Assembly (NCBI GenBank): GCA_965247735.1
Contig: CBDFHN010000002.1
Coordinates: 4,464,001 to 4,528,000, forward strand
Direction: 5' to 3'
From: JAOXRU01 sp965247735
Lineage (GTDB): Bacteria > Bacteroidota > Bacteroidia > Flavobacteriales > Flavobacteriaceae
DNA length: 64,000 nucleotides
Positions 33,937 to 42,335 of this stretch are shown one piece after another. Made by a program: the position numbers and the translations under genes. Numbering within the stretch: position 1 is the stretch's first letter; every line of letters begins with the position of its first letter. The notes beneath the pieces were generated by a model. That model saw nothing but the letters and a program-made list of their open reading frames with translations. It was not told the origin of the DNA and ran no database searches.

Positions 33937-35085
33937 ATGAAAAACATATATTTTGACAATGCAGCAACTACTCAAATAAGAAAAGAGGTTGTAACAGATA
34001 TGAAAGAGGTATTGGGGGAATTCTATGGAAATCCTTCTTCTACTCATGGTTTTGGAAGGGTTGTAAAATCTAAGGTGGAGCAAGCAAGAAAAACTATTGC
34101 AAAATATCTAAATGCCCATCCTTCTGAGATTATATTTACTTCTGGAGGAACAGAGGCTGATAATATGATATTAAGAAGTGCCGTTAGAGATTTAGATGTC
34201 AAAACCATAATAACATCAAAGATAGAGCATCATGCGGTGTTGCATACAGTAGAAGAATTAGAAAAGCAATACGGAATAACGCTTCATTATGTAGAGCTTC
34301 TTGCTTGTGGAACACCAGATATAAAGCATTTAGAGAGTTTATTAAAAACAAGTTCAGGAAAAGTATTGGTAAGTTTAATGGATATTAATAATGAGGTGGG
34401 AAATAAGTTGCCTTTAAATGATGTCGCAAATTTATGTAAACAATACAATGCTTTTTTTCATTCCGATACCGTACAATCTGTTGGGCATTATAAAATTGAT
34501 ATACAAGAAACTCCAATAGATTTTATGGTAGCTGCTGCCCATAAGTTTCATGGGCCTAAAGGTATTGGCTTTGCTTTTATTAGAAGAAATAGTGGCTTAA
34601 AACCATTAATTTTTGGAGGAAGTCAAGAGCGCGGTTTTAGGGCAGGTACAGAATCTGTCCATAATATTGTAGGCATGGAAACTGCACTCAAAATGGCGTA
34701 TGATAATTTGGAAAAAGAAAGCAGTTACATAAAAGATCTTAAGGCATATTTTATAAAAGAGTTGAGTAAAGCTGTACCTAAAGTTAAATTTAATGGTAGT
34801 TCTGGTGATTTAGAAAAAAGCACGTATACCCTTATAAATGTATGTTTGCCTTTTACTCCTGAAAAGGCGTTGATATTACTTTTTCATTTAGATATTAACG
34901 GTATTGCATGTTCACGTGGAAGTGCTTGCCAGTCAGGGAGTAGTAAAGGATCTCATGTATTATCCGAAATTTTATCAGAAGAAGAGTTAGATTACCCTTC
35001 TTTGCGCTTTTCTTTTTCAATATATAATACCAATGAGGAAATTGATTATACAGTAAAAGTGCTGAAAGATTTTTTAGAAAGTTAA
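33937..35085 (+). CDS. Cysteine desulfurase (IscS/NifS family)
   Basis: 382-residue PLP enzyme that removes sulfur from cysteine for Fe-S cluster or tRNA thiolation pathways. Starts IYFDNAATTQIRKEVV; carries FTSGGTEADNMILRSA, HHAVLHTVEE, HSDTVQSVGHYKID, the PLP lysine in AAAHKFHGPKGIGFAFI, and the catalytic cysteine loop CSRGSACQSGSSKGSHVL. Lacks neighbouring iscU or suf genes here, so it is a stand-alone enzyme whose acceptor is unknown. Its 5' region 33660-33936 holds no other feature I could support. Confidence 0.9.
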   Translation: MKNIYFDNAATTQIRKEVVTDMKEVLGEFYGNPSSTHGFGRVVKSKVEQARKTIAKYLNAHPSEIIFTSGGTEADNMILRSAVRDLDVKTIITSKIEHHAVLHTVEELEKQYGITLHYVELLACGTPDIKHLESLLKTSSGKVLVSLMDINNEVGNKLPLNDVANLCKQYNAFFHSDTVQSVGHYKIDIQETPIDFMVAAAHKFHGPKGIGFAFIRRNSGLKPLIFGGSQERGFRAGTESVHNIVGMETALKMAYDNLEKESSYIKDLKAYFIKELSKAVPKVKFNGSSGDLEKSTYTLINVCLPFTPEKALILLFHLDINGIACSRGSACQSGSSKGSHVLSEILSEEELDYPSLRFSFSIYNTNEEIDYTVKVLKDFLES

Positions 35086-35095
35086 ATTGTTTTTA

Positions 35096-35111
35096 TCAGG
35101 GAAAACCCTGA
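35096..35111. promoter_or_regulatory. Perfect palindrome, candidate operator before the TPR kinase
   Basis: TCAGGGAAAACCCTGA, two 6-bp arms around AAAA, with a related GGTTAGGGTATT about 10 bp later. It sits 137 bp before the kinase start. The arms are GC-richer than the AT-rich surroundings, as expected of a protein-binding site. Confidence 0.5.
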
Positions 35112-35247
35112 GTAAAAAAAGGTTAGGGTATTCATGGTAATTTTACTTCGGAGTTGATTTTGCCAAAAATAGTGGGTATTTTTATAATCTCTAAAGTAAA
35201 GCTAAATATAGAATAGCTTACAAATTTTAGAAAGTGATGTAGAGATT

Positions 35248-37047
35248 ATGAAAATGAAATACTTTCTTATTATTGTCTTTTTTGTGGCGTCTTATAGTCA
35301 TGTAGAGGCGGTTGTTGTTAAGAAAAAAGATTCAATTTTAGAAAAAACGGCATTCGAAAAATATAAAATTGCAATAACCACTAGTGATGCGTATAAAAAA
35401 GAGTATGCTTTTGAAGAGGCGGTAAAGTATGTGAAATTAGCGATTGTCTTTGCAAATCAGTTGAGTGATGTTGAAAAAGGAGAATCGTGTTTCCAATATG
35501 CATCTTTACTAAAGCACCAAGGAAATCTTTATCTGGCTAGTAGTTTTTTCTTTAAAACAATTAATTATTTAGAAGACGATAACCCTAAATATATCGCATC
35601 CTATTTTCAATTAGCAAAGATATTTACAATTATAGAACAGCATGATAAGGCTTTGGATTATTATACTAAAGCAATTTTCTATGCTGATAATATTGATGCA
35701 AAAATAAAAAGTGCTCAAATAAGAGCCAATAGAGTTTGGACTTATATTTATTTAGATGATTATAAAACGGTTTTTAGAGAGCTAGAAGAATTGTCTGTTT
35801 TGGATAAAGAGCTGTTGGCTGCATCACCCGATCGAATTGTTAATGAAATAGAATATTGTATTGCTACCGGTTACTCTCGGTATAGTATACATAAAAATAA
35901 ATACAAGGAGTCCATTGCCTACTTAAATTCAATAAAAAAACAAAAGAGACCAACATATAGTAGTGGTTTGGATTATTTTAAAGGGATAAGTTATTTCGGA
36001 ATAAAGGATTATGGAAAGAGCAGTTATTATCTTCATCGTTCATTAAAGGTATATAAAAAAGTTAATTATCCTGTTGGTGTATCCGATTGTTACGAACAGC
36101 TGTACTTGCTTTATGATAAAATAAGTGAAGTTGATAGTGCGTATTACTATCTTAAGAAATTTCAGGATTTAAAGAAAAAAAACCTTGATGAATCAATCTT
36201 AACAAAAACAAAATTTGTTAATGCTAAGTTTGAGTCCGAAGAAAAGGATAAGCAAATTGCACAAAAAAACCTTAAAATTGAAAAAGAAAAATATACAAAC
36301 ATTGTATTGCTTGGAGTAGGTCTTTTTTTGCTTGTTTTATTGATAGTGGTGCTTCTTTATTTTAGGCAAAAACAAAAAATAAAAAATCAAGAAATAGAAA
36401 AATTAAAATTCGCTAATAAAGTAGCAAAATTAGATGCTATTATTGAGGGAGAAGAAAAAGAAAGAACAAGAATAGCAGAAAGCTTACACGAAGATATTAA
36501 TGGGGATTTGGCAGCGATAAAATATAAAATGTCTGTTATTGATGTTTCGGGTTTAGGAGATAAAGAAATAAACGATTTGCAGGGTTTGATTAAGGTTTTA
36601 GATAGGTCTATTGTAAAAGTAAGACTTGCATCTTATAGTTTGGTACCTTCCTCATTGCAAAAATTTAATATAATAGAAGCTGTAAAACAGTATTGTAATC
36701 GATTTTCAGAAGCGTTTACAGTAGTTTTTCAGTTTTACGGAGATATACCTAGTTTTTCTACCAAGCATGAAACTATTATTTATAGAATTACACAAGAGCT
36801 TATTGATAATATTGTTAAGCACTCTGGAGGGGCTACAATTTTGGTTCAAATCATCAACAATAAAGAAAACTTTGCTATTACAGTAGAGGATGATGGAGTT
36901 GGCTATGATGTAAAAAAAGTAGAAACAGGTATAGGCTTACAAAATATAAAGATAAGATTAGAGCTACTTAAAGAAGATTTTAATATAGAATATGATGTGG
37001 AATCTGGAAAACAAGGAACTACGGTAACATTTTCGGTAGAATATTAA
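35248..37047 (+). CDS. TPR-containing sensor histidine kinase (HisKA_3/NarX type)
   Basis: 599 residues. A signal peptide (residues 1-22, FLIIVFFVASYSHVEA), about six TPR-like helical repeats (30-320), one transmembrane helix (about 350-372), a coiled linker, then the dimerisation/phospho-acceptor motif RIAESLHEDINGDLAAIKYK (His in LHEDINGDL) and an ATPase domain with ELIDNIVKHSGGATILVQI, DDGVGYDV and GIGLQNIKIRLELL. This is the Bacteroidota periplasmic-TPR kinase type that signals to LuxR-like regulators. No response regulator lies next to it in the window. Confidence 0.9.
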   Translation: MKMKYFLIIVFFVASYSHVEAVVVKKKDSILEKTAFEKYKIAITTSDAYKKEYAFEEAVKYVKLAIVFANQLSDVEKGESCFQYASLLKHQGNLYLASSFFFKTINYLEDDNPKYIASYFQLAKIFTIIEQHDKALDYYTKAIFYADNIDAKIKSAQIRANRVWTYIYLDDYKTVFRELEELSVLDKELLAASPDRIVNEIEYCIATGYSRYSIHKNKYKESIAYLNSIKKQKRPTYSSGLDYFKGISYFGIKDYGKSSYYLHRSLKVYKKVNYPVGVSDCYEQLYLLYDKISEVDSAYYYLKKFQDLKKKNLDESILTKTKFVNAKFESEEKDKQIAQKNLKIEKEKYTNIVLLGVGLFLLVLLIVVLLYFRQKQKIKNQEIEKLKFANKVAKLDAIIEGEEKERTRIAESLHEDINGDLAAIKYKMSVIDVSGLGDKEINDLQGLIKVLDRSIVKVRLASYSLVPSSLQKFNIIEAVKQYCNRFSEAFTVVFQFYGDIPSFSTKHETIIYRITQELIDNIVKHSGGATILVQIINNKENFAITVEDDGVGYDVKKVETGIGLQNIKIRLELLKEDFNIEYDVESGKQGTTVTFSVEY

Positions 37048-37048
37048 G

Positions 37049-37708
37049 CTAGTTGTTTTTTTTGTTCTTTTTTTCCTTGTCGTAAGGGAATTTACGAGAT
37101 GCTTTTTTCATCATAGCTTCAATCATTGTCTCGGTGTTTTTTCCTAGTTTTCGATTGATCTCTTTTTCGTATTTCCAAATTAGTTTGCTAGTGCTTCCAT
37201 CACTAATTTTAACTGCAATTCGTCCAAAATTACTTTTACCCAAGAAAAAATCCATAACATTAAATGAATCTGGAACCCCTTTAGATAGTAATACATTAAT
37301 GCTTATGTTTCCGTTAATAATTGCATCAACTTTTAGTATTTTACACAGCTGCTTTGCGGTGTAGATATCAAGGTTGTTATAGTCAATATCATTTTGTGCT
37401 AATATGGCATTAGTATCGTGAGTGTTCTGGAAATCAATATTGAACTTTTTTCTTTTTTTTCTTTTTAAAAAGTAATTTTCTAGTGCGTTTTGTACTGCAT
37501 AACCTTCTTTCTGTTCTAAATCGGTTAATTGTTTGTTACTAAGTTCCTTTTGCTTCTTTAGTTTTAGACTGGTAAAAAAAGGGAGTATAGCAATTACTTT
37601 GTGCTCTTTACTTAAAGTTTCAAATTTATCACTTTTGTAAATGAATTTTTGAGCAGTACTGGTGTAAGTAAATGTTATAAGTGAAAAAATGATTAAAAAA
37701 TACTTCAT
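37049..37708 (-). CDS. Secreted protein of unknown function
   Basis: 219 residues with a cleavable signal (MKYFLIIFSLITFTYTSTAQ). The mature part has a basic N-terminal region, the motif HKVIAILPFFTSLKLKKQKE, a lysine-rich helix and a later segment AIINGNISINVLLSKGVPD. The pattern recalls CsgG/curli-like or TolB-N-like periplasmic domains, but that is weak. The C terminus is extremely lysine-rich. Ends one base from the convergent kinase gene. Confidence 0.75.
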   Translation of the reverse strand: MKYFLIIFSLITFTYTSTAQKFIYKSDKFETLSKEHKVIAILPFFTSLKLKKQKELSNKQLTDLEQKEGYAVQNALENYFLKRKKRKKFNIDFQNTHDTNAILAQNDIDYNNLDIYTAKQLCKILKVDAIINGNISINVLLSKGVPDSFNVMDFFLGKSNFGRIAVKISDGSTSKLIWKYEKEINRKLGKNTETMIEAMMKKASRKFPYDKEKKNKKNN

Positions 37709-37794
37709 ATTCGAGAGTTAGCGTTGAAATTGGCTTTTCATTAGTACAAAACTATTAAAAAAAGAGGCTGTTTTGAAACTTAATTATAAGGATT

Positions 37795-39489
37795 CTACTT
37801 TTTTCTAGTGAAACTATCGGTAAATGTGTAGCTATTACCAACATTATCGGTTACAGTTATGCTAAGATCAAACTTTTTTGAAGTAGATTTTAGGTCTTCA
37901 AAATTGTAGGTTAACGTTTTTGTTTTTGGTTCGTACTCCAACAAAATCCATTTTCCATTAAGAGACGCTGTATAATTGCTAATACCACTATGAATATCCT
38001 GTATGGTGAACTTTAGGTATTTATAGTTGTTAAGTTTTTTTCCGCTAGTATAATTTTTAGGAACAAGAGTAGGAGCAATAGTGTCTTTTGCTATAAGATA
38101 GGTTCCTAAGTTTTTTGTTCTTGTAGTAAAGGTGTTTTCTCTTTTATAAGTACTTTCATATGCAACTTTACCTTTTCCTATGATACGTCCTATATATAGT
38201 TTTTGCTGCTCTTCTTTACTGTATTTTGAGACGTCAAAACTTATGGTGAACTTTTTGTGTACTCCAGTTCTAAAATTATGAATAGTAATAGTATCGTTTT
38301 TATCTTTTAAATTGGCATAGAAATTCTTATAAAATGTATTTGCCGGAAAGTATATTTTTGCAACTCCTAAATTGTAATTGTTTGGTTTTTTTGCATAGAT
38401 ATAGTAGTCGGTTTCTTTTATCTTCTTTTTAATTGTAATAGGTTGTTTTTTGTACTGTACTGGTATTGTTACTTTAGTTTTGTTTCCTGCTAAATCTTTA
38501 ATCGTAATTAAAACAGAGTATCTCAGTCCTTTTTTTATGGTAATAATTCCTTTGTCTATTTGTTTTTTATAAATACTAAGTGGGTTGTTGGGAGTGATAA
38601 AACATTTTTGAATGCGCTGCCTTGTAGCTGCATAATGCTCAAAGTCTATAAAAGTATTAATGTATCTACTTTCATAAAAAGCAAATGTTTCCAAGTTGTA
38701 ATTAAGATGTGTTGTCCCATTTACGCTTAGACTTACCTCATAAACACCATTTTTGTTCGCTGCTAAATCTTGTCTGTCTATGGCTTCAATTCCAAATCCT
38801 ATTTTACCACTTGCATAGATCTTATCAGCAATATAGCTACCATTTTTTTGACGACGAATATTGAGCTGCAATTTCTTGTTGGATTTGTTTATTTGTGAGT
38901 TATTTCCAATAGCATATCCAAAAACAGCACTTAGCATTGGTGGTTCATGATCCTTAACCTTATATCCAAAAAGCAAAGGATTTATAGGCCTTTCTGTTGC
39001 TGTATTTCTAATTTCAAAGTGCAAATGTGGCCCACCAGAGCTGCCCGAATTACCGCTTATAGCAATAAGATCACCTTTTTTTACAGGAAGTTCTCCATGA
39101 TTAGGAAATACTTCTACTTCATATGATTTTTTTTGATATTGGATCTTTTTTATGTAGGCTTCTAGTTTAGGAGAAAATTTTTGCAAATGTGCATATACAG
39201 ATGTGTATCCATTTGGATGCGCAACATATATTACTTTACCAAATCCCCAAAGAGATACTTTTATACGGGTAATAATTCCGTCTTCAATACTATTGATGCT
39301 AAGTCCTTCTCTATGCTGTGTCTTGATGTCAATTCCAGAATGAAAATGGTTAGACCTTAATTCTCCAAAGGTTCCTGATAAAATCAATGGAATTGATAAT
39401 GGTCTTTTAAAATTGGTACTATCGTAAGCAGTTTGTGCTTTTACGAAGAAAGATATTAGAAATAAAGTGCTAAAAAATAGAAATCTCAT
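37795..39489 (-). CDS. M23 family metallopeptidase (LytM-type)
   Basis: 564-residue secreted peptidase. Signal MRFLFFSTLFLISFFVKAQT; then the M23 domain (about 45-170) with FHSGIDIKTQHREGL (metal His and Asp), VIYVAHPNGYTSVYAHLQ and GGPHLHFEIRNTATERPINP (catalytic HLH). Large C-terminal region (180-560) of beta-sandwich character, with repeated tyrosine/lysine-rich strands. M23 enzymes cleave peptidoglycan crosslinks, or act as degenerate activators. The catalytic residues are intact here. The ATG at 39489 is chosen, because a longer start has no signal peptide at its N terminus. Confidence 0.9.
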   Translation of the reverse strand: MRFLFFSTLFLISFFVKAQTAYDSTNFKRPLSIPLILSGTFGELRSNHFHSGIDIKTQHREGLSINSIEDGIITRIKVSLWGFGKVIYVAHPNGYTSVYAHLQKFSPKLEAYIKKIQYQKKSYEVEVFPNHGELPVKKGDLIAISGNSGSSGGPHLHFEIRNTATERPINPLLFGYKVKDHEPPMLSAVFGYAIGNNSQINKSNKKLQLNIRRQKNGSYIADKIYASGKIGFGIEAIDRQDLAANKNGVYEVSLSVNGTTHLNYNLETFAFYESRYINTFIDFEHYAATRQRIQKCFITPNNPLSIYKKQIDKGIITIKKGLRYSVLITIKDLAGNKTKVTIPVQYKKQPITIKKKIKETDYYIYAKKPNNYNLGVAKIYFPANTFYKNFYANLKDKNDTITIHNFRTGVHKKFTISFDVSKYSKEEQQKLYIGRIIGKGKVAYESTYKRENTFTTRTKNLGTYLIAKDTIAPTLVPKNYTSGKKLNNYKYLKFTIQDIHSGISNYTASLNGKWILLEYEPKTKTLTYNFEDLKSTSKKFDLSITVTDNVGNSYTFTDSFTRKK

Positions 39490-39610
39490 AAGTGTATTTA
39501 TACTGGCTAGCGAATGTAGCAATAGACTTTAAAACTAAAAAGTTAAAGTGTTAAAAAATGTTTTATAAATCCTTAAAGCTACGTTTATCGGAAAAAAAGA
39601 GAAAAAAGTA

Positions 39611-39641
39611 TTGCGAAGTAACTTCAGGAATCTTAACTTTG
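39611..39641 (+). promoter_or_regulatory. Promoter of the zapA unit
   Basis: TTG at 39611-39613, spacer 20 bp, then TAACTTTG at 39634-39641 (TAnnTTTG). This rules out the TTG at 39611 as a translation start and supports a start near 39668. Confidence 0.6.
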
Positions 39642-39667
39642 TAAAGATAGCAATGATGCTTTGCAGG

Positions 39668-39961
39668 ATGAGTGAATTGATAGGGGTTATAAATTCTTTA
39701 GAAAATAAGGTAAGTAAACTACTTCAAAAGTTAGCAGTAGTTAGCCAAGAAAACGTTAAGCTTGTAGAAGAATTAAGAGGTTCTCAAGAAGATACTAAAG
39801 GATTAGAAACCGAGCTCGTTAAATGGGAGGAGAAATACAATTCATTAAAAGTGGCAAGCACTATGCTTGGTAGCAGTAACAATAATAAAACAGAAGCTAA
39901 ACTAAAAATAAATACCTTGATCAGGGAACTAGATTATTGTATTTCTCAGCTTTCTGAATAA
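39668..39961 (+). CDS. Coiled-coil protein preceding zapA
   Basis: 97 residues, nearly all helical: MSELIGVINSLENKVSKLLQ, then an acidic/leucine heptad region and a C-terminal helix INTLIRELDYCISQLSE. Coiled-coil character throughout. Small coiled-coil genes in this position before zapA are common in flavobacteria and may encode divisome-linked factors, but no function is established. It ends 12 bp before zapA. Confidence 0.8.
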   Translation: MSELIGVINSLENKVSKLLQKLAVVSQENVKLVEELRGSQEDTKGLETELVKWEEKYNSLKVASTMLGSSNNNKTEAKLKINTLIRELDYCISQLSE

Positions 39962-39973
39962 TGTTCTAGATAA

Positions 39974-40267
39974 ATGGAGGAAAAGCTCAAGATTAAGCTT
40001 TCAATTGCTGATAGGGTTTATCCCTTAACTGTTAGTCCAGGCCAAGAAGAAGGGTTAAGACGCGCAGCTAAACAAATTGAAGAGCTTATTAAAAAATATG
40101 AAATGAGCTATGCGGTGAGAGATAAGCAAGATGTTTTGGCAATGTGTGCCTTACAATTTGCTTCTAAGATAGAGCAAGGTTCTATAGATACAAGAGACGA
40201 AGATGTTGAAGCAAAAGAACGTTTGGAAGCGTTAAATCAATTTTTAGCAAAACAGCTTAGTTTATAA
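39974..40267 (+). CDS. zapA: Cell division protein ZapA
   Basis: 97 residues. Begins MEEKLKIKLSIADRVYPLTV, has the RRAAKQIEELIKKYEMSYAV helix and KQDVLAMCALQFASKIEQG, then a C-terminal coiled coil. ZapA binds FtsZ and bundles its filaments at mid-cell. The order coiled-coil gene, zapA, 6S RNA, rny matches other Bacteroidota. Confidence 0.92.
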   Translation: MEEKLKIKLSIADRVYPLTVSPGQEEGLRRAAKQIEELIKKYEMSYAVRDKQDVLAMCALQFASKIEQGSIDTRDEDVEAKERLEALNQFLAKQLSL

Positions 40268-40294
40268 AATATGTTCTTTTAAATAAGATTAAAG

Positions 40295-40467
40295 TTACTG
40301 CCCATATTGGTAATATTTTTTTGACGAACTCAACATTAAACATTTGAAAAGGGTGAGTTTAAGTTGTAAAAGCAAGCCGTCTCGATAGCGGATCCTTGAG
40401 CAATTTGTTAGCCCTAAACCTGTCTATCAGGAGTTTGTACAAAACGTGTTCCAGTGTGGGCTTTTTT
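40295..40467 (+). ncRNA. ssrS: 6S RNA
   Basis: The zapA-rny gap holds a long imperfect hairpin: the closing stem GCCCATATTGG (40300-40310) pairs with CCAGTGTGGGC (40451-40461), including G-U pairs, and is followed by TTTTTTATT. The enclosed ~140 nt, with AACTCAACATTAAACATTTG on the 5' arm, can leave a large internal bubble, the 6S hallmark. 6S RNA copies an open promoter, binds RNA polymerase and damps transcription in stationary phase. zapA next to ssrS is a known arrangement in proteobacteria as well. Exact ends are not certain. Confidence 0.75.
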
Positions 40468-40486
40468 ATTAAATATAGATTTTGAA

Positions 40487-42052
40487 ATGGATACGAATAC
40501 CACAATGATTATAATAGGAGTTGGTTGCTTAATTTTCGGCTTTGCTCTTGCAAAAATTTTAGAACGCGGAAAGGCTTCTAAAACAATAGGAAACGCTAAA
40601 AAAGAAGCCACTTCTGTTTTGAAAGAAGCAAAGAAAGAGGGGGAAAATATTAAAAAAGATAAGATCTTTCAGGCTAAAGAGAAATTCCTAGAGCTAAAAG
40701 CAGAACATGAGAAAGTTATTAATAGCAAGGATAGAAAAATAGGAGAAGCAGAAAAAAGAACTAGAGATAAGGAATCTCAGGTGTCTAGTGAACTTTCTAA
40801 AAACAAAAAATTAACACAGTCTCTTGATGATAAGATTAAAAGTGCTAATCATAAAGAAGAAATTTTAACAAAAAAGAAGTCAGAATTAGATAAGTTGCAT
40901 AACAATCAAGTGAAGCAGCTAGAGGTTATTTCTGGGCTTTCTGCTGAAGATGCAAAAGGACAGTTGTTTGAATCTTTAAAGGATAAAGCAAAGACTGATG
41001 CAATGGCTTATGTACAAAATACTGTAGAAGAGGCAAAATTAACAGCGCAACAAGAAGCTAAAAAAATAATTCTAAATACCATACAGCGTATAGGTACAGA
41101 AGAGGCAATAGACAATTGTGTTTCTGTATTTAATTTAGAGTCAGATGACGTTAAAGGACGTATTATCGGTAGAGAAGGACGTAATATTAGAGCAATTGAA
41201 GCAGCTACAGGAGTAGAAATTATAGTAGATGATACTCCAGAAGCTATTATTCTTTCTTGTTTTGATTCGGTTAGAAGAGAGGTTGCGAGATTATCGCTTC
41301 ATAAATTGGTTACCGATGGGAGAATCCACCCAGCTCGTATTGAAGAAGTGGTAAAGAAAACAACCAAGCAAATAGAACAAGAAATTATTGAAGTAGGTAA
41401 GCGTACCGTTATTGATTTAGGGATTCATGGATTGCATCCAGAATTGATAAAAGCAGTAGGAAGAATGCGTTATAGATCTTCTTATGGACAAAATTTATTG
41501 CAACACTCAAGAGAGGTAGCAAAACTTTGTGGTGTAATGGCTGCCGAATTAGGTGTGAATCCTAAATTGGCAAAAAGAGCTGGATTATTGCACGATATAG
41601 GAAAGGTTCCTGAAACAGAAACAGAAATGCCACATGCTATCTTAGGAAAAGAATGGGCAGAAAAGTATGGAGAAAAACCAGAAGTATGTAATGCAATTGG
41701 TGCTCACCATGATGAAATAGAAATGACAACCTTAATTGCGCCAATAGTACAAGTTTGTGATGCTATTAGTGGAGCACGTCCAGGAGCAAGGAGACAAGTA
41801 TTAGATTCTTATATACAACGTCTAAAAGATTTGGAAGAAATTGCTTTGGGATATGGAGGAGTGCAAAAAGCATATGCAATACAGGCAGGTAGAGAATTAC
41901 GTGTTATTGTAGAGAGCGAGAAGGTAAGTGATGATAAAGCATCTCAGTTGTCTTTTGAAATTTCTCAAAAAATACAAACGGATATGACCTATCCTGGTCA
42001 GGTTAAAGTAACAGTGATTAGAGAAACTAGAGCGGTAAATATCGCGAAGTAA
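40487..42052 (+). CDS. rny: Ribonuclease Y
   Basis: 521 residues. One N-terminal transmembrane helix (about 7-25, MIIIGVGCLIFGFALAKILE), a long coiled coil (35-200), the KH domain with GRIIGREGRNIRAIEAATGVEI, and the HD domain with LLQHSREVAKL, LLHDIGKVPE (His/Asp metal ligands) and GAHHDEIEM. RNase Y starts mRNA decay from the inner membrane. The ATG at 40487 is chosen because upstream in-frame codons lie inside the 6S RNA/terminator region. Confidence 0.95.
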   Translation: MDTNTTMIIIGVGCLIFGFALAKILERGKASKTIGNAKKEATSVLKEAKKEGENIKKDKIFQAKEKFLELKAEHEKVINSKDRKIGEAEKRTRDKESQVSSELSKNKKLTQSLDDKIKSANHKEEILTKKKSELDKLHNNQVKQLEVISGLSAEDAKGQLFESLKDKAKTDAMAYVQNTVEEAKLTAQQEAKKIILNTIQRIGTEEAIDNCVSVFNLESDDVKGRIIGREGRNIRAIEAATGVEIIVDDTPEAIILSCFDSVRREVARLSLHKLVTDGRIHPARIEEVVKKTTKQIEQEIIEVGKRTVIDLGIHGLHPELIKAVGRMRYRSSYGQNLLQHSREVAKLCGVMAAELGVNPKLAKRAGLLHDIGKVPETETEMPHAILGKEWAEKYGEKPEVCNAIGAHHDEIEMTTLIAPIVQVCDAISGARPGARRQVLDSYIQRLKDLEEIALGYGGVQKAYAIQAGRELRVIVESEKVSDDKASQLSFEISQKIQTDMTYPGQVKVTVIRETRAVNIAK

Positions 42053-42078
42053 TAATTTATATTTATTGTAATAAGGAA

Positions 42079-42108
42079 AGGCTGTAACTTGTGTTACGGT
42101 CTTTTTTT
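42079..42108 (+). terminator. Intrinsic terminator after rny
   Basis: Stem AGGCTGTAAC / GTTACGGTCT with loop TTGT (G-U pairs allowed), then TTTTTTTG. Confidence 0.8.
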
Positions 42109-42261
42109 GTGTAGAAACTCAATTTTTATTGACTAAAGAAGGTGGAGAAGTTGAAGTTTTTGACTGTTATTGTATTTGTGTGAAGGATTGAGACTTTGTT
42201 GAAGCGCTCTGCATTTTTTTTGCAGAAACGACTACCGAAAGCTCGACCGAAGGGCAAACCA

Positions 42262-42293
42262 TAAAAGCACCATTCTTAGTAAAGAATGGTGCC
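42262..42293 (-). terminator. Intrinsic terminator of the M28 peptidase gene
   Basis: Perfect 11-bp stem GCACCATTCTT / AAGAATGGTGC with loop AGTA (42267-42292). On the minus strand it is followed by TTTTAT. Confidence 0.85.
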
Positions 42294-42335
42294 TAGTTGT
42301 ACTATTTTTAGCATTAGTTTAAGGAGTTTGTGGGT

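Noticed and set aside
39611..39667. Longer TTG-started version of the coiled-coil gene before zapA
   Set aside because: The TTG is the -33 promoter element and TAACTTTG follows at the correct spacing, so these bases are not translated.
42110..42260. Riboswitch or small gene between rny and the M28 peptidase
   Set aside because: Only two terminators and low-complexity sequence with a short GAAGCGCTCTGC-type stretch; no conserved structure recognised.
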